Positions 7,710-13,931 of a stretch of DNA of 15,948 nt are shown piece after piece (the stretch's first letter is position 1; each line of letters starts with the position of its first letter). Below the pieces are notes generated by a model that made no database searches, was not told where the DNA came from, and was given only the letters and a program-made list of their open reading frames with translations. The position numbers were made by a program, and so were the translations under genes. Origin of the DNA: Thermoproteota archaeon (GTDB lineage: Archaea > Thermoproteota > Thermoprotei_A > Sulfolobales > Pyrodictiaceae); contig JAADFC010000057.1 of NCBI GenBank assembly GCA_013153105.1, positions 1 through 15,948 of the forward strand, written 5' to 3'.

Positions 7710-7718
7710 CTAATTATC
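7710..7718 (+). promoter_or_regulatory. Box A-like element of hxlB
   Basis: CTAATTATC is the most AT-rich stretch in the leuS-hxlB gap. A start site near 7740 would give a leader of about 45 nt containing AGGTGT (7774-7779), 5 nt before the TTG start. Confidence 0.45.
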
Positions 7719-7784
7719 CCACGTCCCTCTGCGGCGCCGCTCCCGGCTGAGCTTAGGGGCCCCGGGCGGGGGTAGGTGTAACCC

Positions 7785-8393
7785 TTGGCCGTAGACTATG
7801 TCAAGAAGACTATGAAGGAGATATCGCTCTTCATAGATAAGGTAGCCGAGAAGCTGAGCGACGAGCAGGTTGAACGGTTTGTGGAGACGCTTGTCGACGC
7901 GTACAGGAGAGGGGCGAAGGTACTGGTTATGGGCGCGGGGCGCAGCGGCCTGGTGGGCCGCGCGTTCGCGATGAGGCTTATGCATCTGGGTTTCAACGTG
8001 TACGTGTTAGGCGAGACTATAACGCCCAGCATAGGTGAGGGCGATATAGTGGTTGCTATATCCGGTTCGGGTAGGACGCAGTTGATAGTTACAGCGGCTG
8101 AGGCCGCCAAGAAGGTTAAGGCTAAGATCGTGGCTATAACAAGCTACCCCGACAGCCCGCTCGGCAGGCTCGCCGATATAGTGGTTGAGATACCTGGCCG
8201 CACTAAGACCGCGCCAGACATAGACTACTTCGCCAGGCAGATACTCGGCATCCACGAGCCTCTGGCGCCGCTCGGCACCCTCTTCGAGGACACGGCGCTA
8301 GCCTTCCTAGACGGTGTCGTTGTAGAGCTGATGCACCGTCTGGGCAAGAACGAGTCGGACCTTAGGGCGAAGCATGCGAACATAGAGTTCTAG
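7785..8393 (+). CDS. hxlB: 6-phospho-3-hexuloisomerase (SIS domain)
   Basis: 202 aa single SIS-domain protein resembling MJ1247 and other archaeal PHI enzymes, which interconvert D-arabino-3-hexulose 6-phosphate and fructose 6-phosphate. In archaea lacking a complete pentose phosphate pathway this reaction, run with 3-hexulose-6-phosphate synthase, supplies ribulose 5-phosphate. Visible: the sugar-phosphate-binding stretch VMGAGRSGL (48-56) and SGSGRT (93-98); TKTAPDIDYFARQI; and the typical PHI C-terminus with LGTLFEDTALAFLDG and MHRLGKNESDLRAKHANIEF. Length is normal. The start is TTG 7785, with AGGTGT 5 nt upstream; the next in-frame Met (7812) would cut the first helix. No synthase partner (hxlA) lies in this window. 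It is followed after 11 nt by a radical SAM gene, probably in one operon. Confidence 0.92.
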   Translation: MAVDYVKKTMKEISLFIDKVAEKLSDEQVERFVETLVDAYRRGAKVLVMGAGRSGLVGRAFAMRLMHLGFNVYVLGETITPSIGEGDIVVAISGSGRTQLIVTAAEAAKKVKAKIVAITSYPDSPLGRLADIVVEIPGRTKTAPDIDYFARQILGIHEPLAPLGTLFEDTALAFLDGVVVELMHRLGKNESDLRAKHANIEF

Positions 8394-8404
8394 GCCGGTG
8401 TACC

Positions 8405-9364
8405 ATGGAGCGGCCGAGGCCCAGGGTTCGGGGGCGGCTCAGCGTAGTCAGCGTGTTCGACCCGTGGGGCAGCCCTCTCTGTACATGCCCGCCGAAGTAT
8501 TCCCTCAACCCCTACACGGGCTGCAGCCACTTCTGCCTCTACTGCTACGCCACGGCGTACATAGGTGTCCGGCCTAGCACGCCGAAGAGGGGGTTCAGGG
8601 AGAGGCTGCTCCGGGACCTGCCGCGGCTCGATCCTCGGTTCCACATAGATGTGTCGACGAGCAGCGACCCCTACCCCCCGGAGGAGGAGCGTCTACGCCT
8701 CACACGCTGGGCCCTCAGCGTCCTCCTCCCCCGCGGCTTCCGAGTGCTCGTTATCACGAAGGGGAGCCTGGTCGCCCGCGACGTAGACCTGCTCTCGCGG
8801 GGCAACGCGGCGGTGACGATAACCGTTACAACCATGGATAGGGGGCTCGCAGCGCGGCTGGAGCCCGGGGCTCCCCCGCCCCGGGAGAGGATACGCGCAA
8901 TGGAGCGCCTCAACGCTGAGGGGGTTCCGGTGGGGCTGCGTCTCGACCCGATATTCCCCTTCTTAACCGACGACCCTGACTCGATGAGAGAGGTGTTGGA
9001 GGCCGCGAGGTCGGCTGGGGCCAGGTTCGTCGTGGTATCAACCTTCAAGGCGAGGCCGGACGGGCTCCGGAGGATGGTTGAGGCCTTCCCCGAGCTGGAG
9101 GAGAGGTATAGGAGGCTGTACCGCGTCGAGGGGAGGTGGCAGAGCGGCTACTGGTACCTCCCCCTGCCCCTTCGCAGGCGCATCATAGAGGATGCGAGGA
9201 GACTCGCACTCAGCCTCGGCTATGAATTCGCCACATGCCGCGAGGGCCTGGCCCACCTACACACGGCGCCGACGTGCGACGGGAGCCACCTCATCCCTCG
9301 GAGGGTGCAGTCGCCGAGGCTAAGCCTCAAAGCCGAGCCTCCGCACGGCAAGCCTGAGACCTGA
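8405..9364 (+). CDS. SPL-like radical SAM protein (COG1533-type)
   Basis: 319 aa radical SAM protein of the spore-photoproduct-lyase-like group found in many non-sporulating archaea; its function there is unknown. Visible: CTCPPKYSLNPYTGCSHFC, giving the cluster motif CxxxCxxC at Cys40/44/47 (GCSHFCLYCYA); TSSDPYPPEE, where family members bind SAM; VITKGSL; GLRLDPIFPF; and a C-terminal CREG...CDGSHLIP segment with two more Cys. ATG 8405 follows the hxlB stop by 11 nt, with GGTGT close upstream, so the two are likely cotranscribed. Its last 45 nt overlap the 3' end of the convergent zinc-finger gene. The C-terminus (SLKAEPPHGKPET) looks unconserved. True DNA photoproduct repair is possible but not shown. 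Confidence 0.85.
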   Translation: MERPRPRVRGRLSVVSVFDPWGSPLCTCPPKYSLNPYTGCSHFCLYCYATAYIGVRPSTPKRGFRERLLRDLPRLDPRFHIDVSTSSDPYPPEEERLRLTRWALSVLLPRGFRVLVITKGSLVARDVDLLSRGNAAVTITVTTMDRGLAARLEPGAPPPRERIRAMERLNAEGVPVGLRLDPIFPFLTDDPDSMREVLEAARSAGARFVVVSTFKARPDGLRRMVEAFPELEERYRRLYRVEGRWQSGYWYLPLPLRRRIIEDARRLALSLGYEFATCREGLAHLHTAPTCDGSHLIPRRVQSPRLSLKAEPPHGKPET

Positions 9365-9670
9365 CACGAACCGCTCCACCAGCTCCCGCGGCGGCCACCG
9401 GGCGCCGTAGCGGCGGGCGCAGTCCGGGCATAAGCGTACAGCCGGCGTGACCTGGATCCCGCAGGCGCTGCAGACGGGTCTGCCGCAGATGCTGCAGCTG
9501 GCCACCGCCAGCCTCTCCCTGCACACGCTGCAGAGGGCCTCCCTGCAGGCGGTGCAGAGCCCCGACGCCGCGTCCCAGTGGGCGCTGCACACCGGCCTGC
9601 CGCAGAGCCGGCACCTGGCCACGGCCCCGCGCGGCTCCAGGCAGAGCTGGCAGAGGAGGGGCTCTCCCAA
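9320..9670 (-). CDS. Small protein of two tandem zinc-binding (B-box/RING-like) modules
   Basis: 116 aa from TTG 9670, with 16 potential zinc ligands in two homologous modules. Module 1: Cys7, 10, 20, 23, 28, His31, Cys39, 42. Module 2: Cys47, 50, 59, 62, 67, 70, 81, 84. Both carry the core CxxCGRPVCSAx, so the second arose by duplication; each eight-ligand set fits a two-zinc cross-brace (B-box/RING/FYVE-like). No catalytic domain follows, only a basic, amphipathic C-terminus (ELVERFVSGLRLAVRRLGFEA). The frame stays open to 9754, but TTG 9670 lies 4 nt after the upstream stop, with GGTGGAGGAG inside the end of that gene as ribosome site. A role in protein or nucleic-acid binding is inferred. 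Its 3' end overlaps the convergent radical SAM gene by 45 nt. Confidence 0.75.
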   Translation of the reverse strand: MGEPLLCQLCLEPRGAVARCRLCGRPVCSAHWDAASGLCTACREALCSVCRERLAVASCSICGRPVCSACGIQVTPAVRLCPDCARRYGARWPPRELVERFVSGLRLAVRRLGFEA

Positions 9671-9674
9671 GAGG

Positions 9675-10094
9675 CTACTCCTCCACCTCCTCAACCTCGG
9701 AGGCTGTGTACTCCTCCTCTTCCTCCCCCTCGCCCCGCCGTAGGAGGCTCGCAACCACCCGCTCGGCGAGCGAGGCCACCCTCCTGGCCTCCTCCCTGCT
9801 GGAGGAGTAGATGCGGGCGAGGTAGGTTTCCACCGTGTGCGGCTCCACTACTATGACTGCATGGCCCGGCTCCCTGAACATTCTTATGACGAACCTCATG
9901 ACCTTAGTGGCGGGCACCTCTATGCTGGCAGTGTAGCGCAGCCCGTCCACCGGGGGCCTGTCAACACTCTCCGCGACCACGGTGCCGGCCGTCGCGTGGG
10001 AGCGCTGCCGCTTCCTCCGCCTCCCAGGCCGCGTGGCGGTGTAGACGCCCTTTATCAGCAGCCAGCTATTGTCCAGCCGTACCACCACCCTCAA
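9675..10094 (-). CDS. Hypothetical protein with acidic C-terminal tail
   Basis: Not recognised. 139 aa. It starts with beta-like sequence (RVVVRLDNSWLLIKGVYTATR), has a strongly basic patch (RPGRRRKRQRSH, about 23-34), a central TASIEVPATKVMRFVIRMF segment, a helix EEARRVASLAERVVASLLRR, and a final tail of about 20 residues that is mostly Glu (GEGEEEEEYTASEVEEVEE). Opposite charge blocks in one small protein suggest a nucleic-acid or ribosome-associated role; this is inference. The start is TTG 10094 with GTG 10088 as alternative; the N-terminal strand would support either. A box A-like CTTTATTG (10142-10135) lies about 40 nt upstream. Coupled to the zinc-finger gene 4 nt downstream. Confidence 0.65.
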   Translation of the reverse strand: MRVVVRLDNSWLLIKGVYTATRPGRRRKRQRSHATAGTVVAESVDRPPVDGLRYTASIEVPATKVMRFVIRMFREPGHAVIVVEPHTVETYLARIYSSSREEARRVASLAERVVASLLRRGEGEEEEEYTASEVEEVEE

Positions 10095-10134
10095 AGCCGG
10101 CCAACCCGCCGCCCGGGGCCTCGGCTTCGACTCT

Positions 10135-10142
10135 CAATAAAG
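10135..10142 (-). promoter_or_regulatory. Box A-like element upstream of the acidic-tailed gene
   Basis: CTTTATTG on the minus strand, in an 80-nt gap between two same-strand genes. It would place a start site near 10112 and a leader of about 18 nt, making the last two genes of the cluster independently transcribable from nmd3. Confidence 0.4.
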
Positions 10143-10174
10143 CGGTAGCCTCCTGCTCAGCCGCAGGCCAGAGC

Positions 10175-10498
10175 TCAGCCCTCCACCACGCCAAGCCGGT
10201 CGCCGACCACCCCCCTGCGCACTAGCTCCTCGTAGGTGGCCCATATCCGCTTCACAGTAACGCGCCGCGGGGAGAACCCCCTAGACTCTAGCAGCTCGTA
10301 GACGAAGTCGGGGAACCCGTCGGGGTGCCCATAGTATAGCGCGACGGCCTCGGCGACAACCCTGGCAAGCTCCCCGCGGGTCGGAGGTCTAAGCCTGCGC
10401 CCGCGCCGCCGGCCCCTCCTCTTTGGCTCGTCCTCCAGCGCCTCCCTGAGCGCGTCCTCGGGCACTATGTCCAGCAGCGGGTCCCCCTCCCCTCTCAA
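10175..10498 (-). CDS. Hypothetical small basic protein downstream of nmd3
   Basis: Not recognised. 107 aa from TTG 10498. An acidic start (GDPLLDIVPEDALREALEDE) leads into a very basic run (PKRRGRRRGRRLRPPTRGE) and then a compact C-terminal domain of about 65 residues (ELARVVAEAVALYYGHPDGF, then PDFVYELLESRGFSPRRVTV, then WATYEELVRRGVVGDRLGVV) that looks helix-turn-helix-like, so nucleic-acid binding is likely by inference. Two starts are possible. GTG 10510 overlaps the nmd3 stop, but the perfect ribosome site GGAGGTGA, which contains that stop codon, lies 8 nt before TTG 10498, so TTG is preferred. Translation is probably coupled to nmd3. Confidence 0.65.
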   Translation of the reverse strand: MRGEGDPLLDIVPEDALREALEDEPKRRGRRRGRRLRPPTRGELARVVAEAVALYYGHPDGFPDFVYELLESRGFSPRRVTVKRIWATYEELVRRGVVGDRLGVVEG

Positions 10499-10506
10499 GT
10501 GAGGGC

Positions 10507-11241
10507 TCACCTCCTCCCTCTTATCCTGGCCGATATCACGAGCCTCCTCCGCAGCCTCCCAGTGGACGTTGTCCCCACGTCCTCCCCGGTAACCCTCACG
10601 CTCAGCCGGTACTTCTTCCTAAGCTCCCGGAGTATCTTCGACGCACTCCCGCGGTCGAGCAGCAGCAGGTCGACGCCGTTCCTCAGCTCCACGACGTCCA
10701 CGAGGCTCCCGACAACCTGGCTGCTCCTATTGAAGAGCCCCTCCAGGGCACGCGCTAGCTCCGAGGGCTCGGCGCCGCGCAGCTGGAGCAGCACGTTATA
10801 GTCGCCGCCCCGGGCGTCCTTGCACATGGGGCATATCGTCGGGCGCGCCCGCACCTCGACCCTATACTCCTGCTTCACCGGCTCGTCGACACCGCGTAGC
10901 TCGACCTCGTAGACTACGCTGTAGATGGTCCTCCACGAAGGCTCAGTCAGGGGCGCCAGGCTGACGAGCCTGTAGCCCTCCACGACGTTGACGCACGGCG
11001 CCACCCTCTGCTCGAGGTAGAGCCGCAGGTACCTGCCGCTAGCCTCGGCCAGCTCGCCGCCCTCCACCCAGCGGTGGCCGAGGCGCATTGAGCCGCAGTA
11101 CTTGCAGTAGTCGAAGTCCAGCCTGTCGGGCACGCATAGGAGCCTTGTAGTCTCGATGAAACACTCCAGGCATAGTGGCGGCACGCTGCGCCCCTCCTCG
11201 AGGGGCCGGCCGCACCGGGCGCAGTGGCCTAGCACCCGCAT
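10507..11241 (-). CDS. nmd3: NMD3 family ribosome-associated zinc protein, archaeal
   Basis: 244 aa, length typical of archaeal NMD3. Eukaryotic NMD3 is the 60S export adaptor; archaeal proteins keep the N-terminal zinc part and OB-like domains and are presumed to act on the large ribosomal subunit. Visible: CARC (7-10) with CLEC (24-27), CKYC (46-49) before GSMRLGHRW, and CPMC (137-140) in the typical ICPMCKDARGGDYNVLLQLRG stretch; then a helix and LDRGSASKILRELRKKY. The frame is open to 11298, but sequence before MRVLGHCARCG is not family-like, so ATG 11241. A box A-like CCTAATTG (11287-11280) implies a short leader. First gene of a minus-strand cluster. Confidence 0.88.
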   Translation of the reverse strand: MRVLGHCARCGRPLEEGRSVPPLCLECFIETTRLLCVPDRLDFDYCKYCGSMRLGHRWVEGGELAEASGRYLRLYLEQRVAPCVNVVEGYRLVSLAPLTEPSWRTIYSVVYEVELRGVDEPVKQEYRVEVRARPTICPMCKDARGGDYNVLLQLRGAEPSELARALEGLFNRSSQVVGSLVDVVELRNGVDLLLLDRGSASKILRELRKKYRLSVRVTGEDVGTTSTGRLRRRLVISARIRGRR

Positions 11242-11342
11242 GCTACCCCGCGGCTGTCCTCCGGAACCCCGCCGGGCCGCAATTAGGGCGACGCACACCA
11301 GCTGTGGATGGGCGGCTGTGACGAGTTAGACCCGGACCGCAG

Positions 11343-11372
11343 CCCGCAGCCTCGGGGCGGAAAGGCTGCGGG
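11343..11372. repeat. 10-bp perfect hairpin in the divergent nmd3 intergenic region
   Basis: CCCGCAGCCT (11343-11352) and AGGCTGCGGG (11363-11372) pair perfectly around a 10-nt loop. It lies midway in the 228-nt gap between nmd3 and the divergent gene at 11470, about 100 nt from either start codon and outside both predicted leaders. It could be a dyad binding site or part of a small transcript. Confidence 0.6.
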
Positions 11373-11401
11373 GGATGAGGAGTCCTAGTCCATCTGAGCC
11401 G

Positions 11402-11409
11402 GTATTATC
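11402..11409 (+). promoter_or_regulatory. Box A-like element for the Ala-rich gene
   Basis: GTATTATC is the only AT-rich octamer in the second half of this gap. A start site near 11432 would give a 38-nt leader ending in GGGGT (11459-11463), 6 nt before ATG 11470. Confidence 0.45.
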
Positions 11410-11469
11410 GGGGCCGAGCCCCCACTTCCCCCAGGCACCGGAGAAGCGGACCCGCCCCGGGGTACCGTT

Positions 11470-11946
11470 ATGTCAGCAGCTGTAGCCCCGGGAGCTGATG
11501 CACCCCCGAGCCCCGCCCCCCAGCTGGCGGTTGACGGTGAGCAGCTGGCCCGGGCCGCGGCGGCCTACGCGGCAGCAGCCTCGGCTGCTGCGGGCCTAGA
11601 GGCCGCAGAGGTCTTCTACGATATCCTAGCCGTGCTGGTAAAAGCTAGCGACACTAGGTACGTGGAGGGAATGGCTGAGGCAGCGTCGCGCAAGAGGCTG
11701 CCCGGCCACATGGCCGCCGTGCGCGGCGAAGAGTTCCTAGCCAGCCTGCTGGGCTTCATCGCAGCGGGCTCCTGCACGTCCACGGGGCCGGAAATCCTCT
11801 GGGAGGTCGGCGAAGCCCTCCAGGCGGATCCGGAGGCGATAAGGATGCTGGAGAGCCTGTCAACCGACTGCCCCTCCCTACGACACGCCGTGGCACTTCT
11901 ACTGCTGACCCCTCCCGCCGCCGGGGAGGAGGCAGCCGAGCCTTGA
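11470..11946 (+). CDS. Hypothetical Ala-rich helical protein
   Basis: Not recognised. 158 aa. A disordered Ala/Pro start (about 20 residues) precedes an almost all-helical protein: ARAAAAYAAAASAAAGLEAA, VFYDILAVLVKAS, MAEAASRKRLPGHMAAVR, FLASLLGFIAAG, EALQADPEAIRMLESLS and LRHAVALLLLTPP. Two cysteines (CTS and CPS) could form a disulfide, which is common in cytosolic proteins of such hyperthermophiles. Hydrophobic stretches are too short and broken for confident membrane segments. The TGA stop overlaps the TTG start of the next gene (TTGA), so translation is coupled with the C2H2 protein; the pair probably works together. Confidence 0.65.
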   Translation: MSAAVAPGADAPPSPAPQLAVDGEQLARAAAAYAAAASAAAGLEAAEVFYDILAVLVKASDTRYVEGMAEAASRKRLPGHMAAVRGEEFLASLLGFIAAGSCTSTGPEILWEVGEALQADPEAIRMLESLSTDCPSLRHAVALLLLTPPAAGEEAAEP

Positions 11947-12245
11947 GCCTCGACAAGCTCGCTCTCCTGGTCGCAGAGGCTGCTATGAGGAGGGCGGTGG
12001 GGCTGAACTACAAGCTGCCCGGCGTCCCCGCAGGAGTCCGACGGGGCGTCGAAAGGGTAGTCGAGAGACTTGCCTCAGAGCTAGCAGAGCCCGCCTCCGG
12101 CAGCGGGCTGCGCTGCAGGCTATGCGGCCGCGGCCCCTACACGCCCACGGGCCTGCTCCTCCACCTGCGGCGCGTCCACCGTGACCAGGTGGCCCGCCGG
12201 GCGGCCGAGCTGCTGGCAGCGGAGCTGCTCGCTACCCACAGGTAG
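11943..12245 (+). CDS. Small single C2H2 zinc-finger protein
   Basis: 100 aa. A helical N-terminal half (LDKLALLVAEAAMRRAVGLN; VRRGVERVVERLASEL) precedes one classical zinc finger, Cys58-X2-Cys61-X12-His74-X4-His79, and a C-terminal helix (VARRAAELLAAELLAT). Single C2H2 fingers occur in small archaeal proteins that bind nucleic acid or proteins; the partner is unknown. The start TTG 11943 overlaps the preceding stop; GGGGAGGAGG (about 11921-11930) is the likely ribosome site, slightly distant. It ends 38 nt from the convergent gene at 12284, and that gap shows no clear hairpin or T-run. Confidence 0.7.
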   Translation: MSLDKLALLVAEAAMRRAVGLNYKLPGVPAGVRRGVERVVERLASELAEPASGSGLRCRLCGRGPYTPTGLLLHLRRVHRDQVARRAAELLAAELLATHR

Positions 12246-12283
12246 AGCAGCGGGACGCGGGGGTCGGAAGGGGTGGAGCTTGC

Positions 12284-12766
12284 TCATCGCCCGCGCTCAC
12301 TATTGGAGTCTTTCTTCATCCCCTCACCCGGCCTCACAAGACGCAGCCCCTTATCAGTCTCCAGCAGCACCGCGTAGACCCCCGGCATTTCAACCGCCAG
12401 AGAGCCCGTGTACACGTAGAGCTCGCCGGGCGGTCGATAGCGGGGCATCCGGTGGAGAGGCTGCGGGCTAGCAGACACGGCCGCGGCGTCGAGCACGGTC
12501 ACACTCTTCAGGAGAGCCGGCCGCTGGAACAACAGGGGCCCGCTGCCGCTGGTATAGACTGAGACCCTCCGCTCCTCCCTGCCCTGCACTTCCGCGGCCT
12601 CCACAGCCCACTCGGGGCTCCCCCGGTAGCGCTCCGAAATCTCACCCATGAACTCCACTAGGTCGCCTTCACGCTCCTCTACACGCTCGAGAGTATAGGC
12701 CTCAAGCGCTACGGGCCCCAGGCGCACGAGACGCCTCCGGTAGAAGCGGACGACAAGCCTAGCCAA
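12284..12766 (-). CDS. Hypothetical protein
   Basis: Not recognised. 160 aa from TTG 12766. Alternating beta-type stretches (LVVRFYRRRLVRLGPVALEAY; RRVSVYTSGSGPLLFQRPAL; GELYVYTGSLAVEMPGVYAV; GLRLVRPGEG) suggest a mostly beta domain, with one amphipathic helix (LVEFMGEISERYRGSPEW) and an unstructured end (KKDSNSERGR). No cysteine or known catalytic motif is visible. GGGAGGG lies 9 nt before the TTG, and a box A-like GGTATAGTTTC (12824-12814) sits about 50 nt upstream, giving a leader of about 26 nt. Stands alone on its strand. Confidence 0.6.
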   Translation of the reverse strand: MARLVVRFYRRRLVRLGPVALEAYTLERVEEREGDLVEFMGEISERYRGSPEWAVEAAEVQGREERRVSVYTSGSGPLLFQRPALLKSVTVLDAAAVSASPQPLHRMPRYRPPGELYVYTGSLAVEMPGVYAVLLETDKGLRLVRPGEGMKKDSNSERGR

Positions 12767-12813
12767 GCCCTCAAACCCTCCCGGCCTTCCCGCCTCCGAG
12801 CGGGGGGCATGGA

Positions 12814-12824
12814 GAAACTATACC
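12814..12824 (-). promoter_or_regulatory. Box A-like promoter element
   Basis: GGTATAGTTTC on the minus strand matches the archaeal TATA consensus well for this GC-rich DNA and is correctly placed for the gene starting at 12766. Confidence 0.5.
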
Positions 12825-12839
12825 CCTTCCAGCCTCCCA

Positions 12840-12958
12840 GCCTCCCCGGCGGGGCCTATGAAGCAGCTGCTCCCAAGCCTACGGCGGGTCTTAGCCCGCC
12901 CGGGTGGCGGGGAGGCTGACTCAGCCGGGCACGAGGCCCCGCGCAAAACGCGGCCTCG
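12840..12958. repeat. Hairpin cluster, including probable 3' hairpin of the adenosine-specific kinase gene
   Basis: Four stems follow one another: CCCC-GGC-GGGG (12844-12854); GGCGGG/CCCGCC (12883-12888/12895-12900); GGCTGA/TCAGCC (12914-12919/12921-12926); and CGAGG..CCGCG / CGCGG..CCTCG (12932-12943/12949-12958), 10 bp with a 2-nt bulge and a loop that reads TTTTG on the minus strand. The last begins 2 nt after the kinase stop and probably ends or protects that transcript. No gene is visible in 12767-12960. Confidence 0.5.
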
Positions 12959-12960
12959 AC

Positions 12961-13452
12961 TCACTTCTTGTAGCCTATCTTCCGTAGGAACGCACGCCTC
13001 TCCGCTATATCGTCCTCAGACTCTACCCCGAGGGGCGTGAAGCCGTCCACAACGCCGAGGACGCCGCGCCCCTGGCTGGTCTCGGCTACTATGACCTGGA
13101 GCGGGTTCGCAGTGGCAGCATAGATTGTGACCACCTCCTGGACATGCTTGATAGCGTTCAACACGTTTATGGGCCACGCGTTGCGCAGGTATATTACGAA
13201 CACGTGGCCTGCCGCTATGGCTTTACAAGCATCTATAGCGGTCTTCCTCAGCTCCTCATCGTTGCCCTCGTGCCGGATGAGCCTCTTCTGGCTAGCCTCG
13301 CAGAAGGCTATGCCAAACCTTATTCCAGGGACGCTCGTGACCAAAGCCTCGTAGAGGTCCTCGAGCGTCTTTATGAAGTGAGCCTGCCCCACTATTACAT
13401 TGGCCCCCTCGGGGATAGGGACTTCCACAACCTGTAGACGCGGCTCGCTCAA
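12961..13452 (-). CDS. Adenosine-specific kinase (PF04008 / DUF355 family)
   Basis: 163 aa, the usual size of this family, first described from Pyrobaculum as phosphorylating adenosine and unrelated to PfkB- or NTPase-type kinases. The family signature is plain: PEGANVIVGQAHFIKTLEDL, then PGIRFGIAFCEAS, then KRLIRHEGND; later GHVFVIYLRNAWPINVLNAI, then TIYAATANPLQVIVAET, then GRGVLGVVDGFTPLGVE. The frame is open to 13500, but family members start a few residues before the VPIPEGANVIVG strand, which fits TTG 13452. A box A-like AAATATT (13527-13521), directly after the neighbouring gene's stop, gives a leader of about 43 nt. A strong hairpin follows the stop. Biological role probably nucleoside salvage. 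Confidence 0.9.
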   Translation of the reverse strand: MSEPRLQVVEVPIPEGANVIVGQAHFIKTLEDLYEALVTSVPGIRFGIAFCEASQKRLIRHEGNDEELRKTAIDACKAIAAGHVFVIYLRNAWPINVLNAIKHVQEVVTIYAATANPLQVIVAETSQGRGVLGVVDGFTPLGVESEDDIAERRAFLRKIGYKK

Positions 13453-13520
13453 GACAGCCCGCCCCTCTCCAAATGCTGCAGACGGGGGCCTCCCTCCCAC
13501 AGCCCTAATCTGAGGTGTAC

Positions 13521-13527
13521 AATATTT
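13521..13527 (-). promoter_or_regulatory. Box A-like element of the adenosine-specific kinase gene
   Basis: AAATATT on the minus strand begins immediately after the TAG stop of the upstream gene (13530-13528). Start site expected near 13500. Confidence 0.5.
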
Positions 13528-13818
13528 CTAGCCCAGGGGTTCTCGGCAGTCCACCCGGATGCTCACAACTCCCTCGCTGAGCCTGTATACCACGAGTATC
13601 TCGGCGTTCCGGTGCAGTCCGCTGCAAAGCCTGCCGCTCACGTCGGACGGCAGGGTCACGCGGTACCATTGTATCACTGTGTCGCCTTCGCACTTCTCCT
13701 GGTCGCGCGTGGTGGATATGCGGACCACGGTCCGGTAGGGCTCGTCCCCGCTCCTGGCCTCGACGTAGACTTCCTCGACGCAGCTGTGCCTAATAAGAGA
13801 GCGTAGCTGGGTCTCCAC
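13528..13818 (-). CDS. Hypothetical small beta-rich protein with four cysteines
   Basis: Not recognised. 96 aa from GTG 13818, with GGGTG a few nt upstream. After a short helix (TQLRSLIRHSCVEE) it is a series of strands: VYVEARSGD, RTVVRISTTR, TVIQWYRVTLPSD, AEILVVYRLSEG, VVSIRVDCREP. Cys13, 43, 65 and 91 are spread evenly, which fits disulfide stabilisation better than a metal site. It is divergent from the helical protein at 13932, with one TATA-like box between them, and is followed directly by the box A of the adenosine-specific kinase gene. Confidence 0.6.
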   Translation of the reverse strand: METQLRSLIRHSCVEEVYVEARSGDEPYRTVVRISTTRDQEKCEGDTVIQWYRVTLPSDVSGRLCSGLHRNAEILVVYRLSEGVVSIRVDCREPLG

Positions 13819-13856
13819 AGCGCACCCTGCCTAGAGGGCGTGCAGCCAAGGAAACC

Positions 13857-13866
13857 ACTATATAAT
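13857..13866. promoter_or_regulatory. Shared divergent TATA box
   Basis: CTATATAATG reads as a good box A on the plus strand and, as TTATATAG, on the minus strand. It lies about 40 nt from the leftward GTG (13818) and about 65 nt from the rightward ATG (13932). It is the only AT-rich element in the gap, so both genes probably start from it. A rightward start site near 13888 excludes GTG 13878 as start codon. Confidence 0.6.
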
Positions 13867-13931
13867 GGGATTGGGCAGTGTACTACCGCCCGGGCATAGG
13901 TCTAGGCAAGCAGCACCCGCGGAGGTGGAGT

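Noticed and set aside
9671..9754. N-terminal extension of the zinc-finger protein
   Set aside because: It overlaps the Glu-rich end of the upstream gene and is Arg-rich; TTG 9670 with a GGAGG-type site fits the cluster spacing.
11375..11397. Possible C/D-box guide RNA (ATGAGGA, 12 nt, CTGA)
   Set aside because: The C-like box has a mismatch and no convincing C' and second D box follow at the right spacing.
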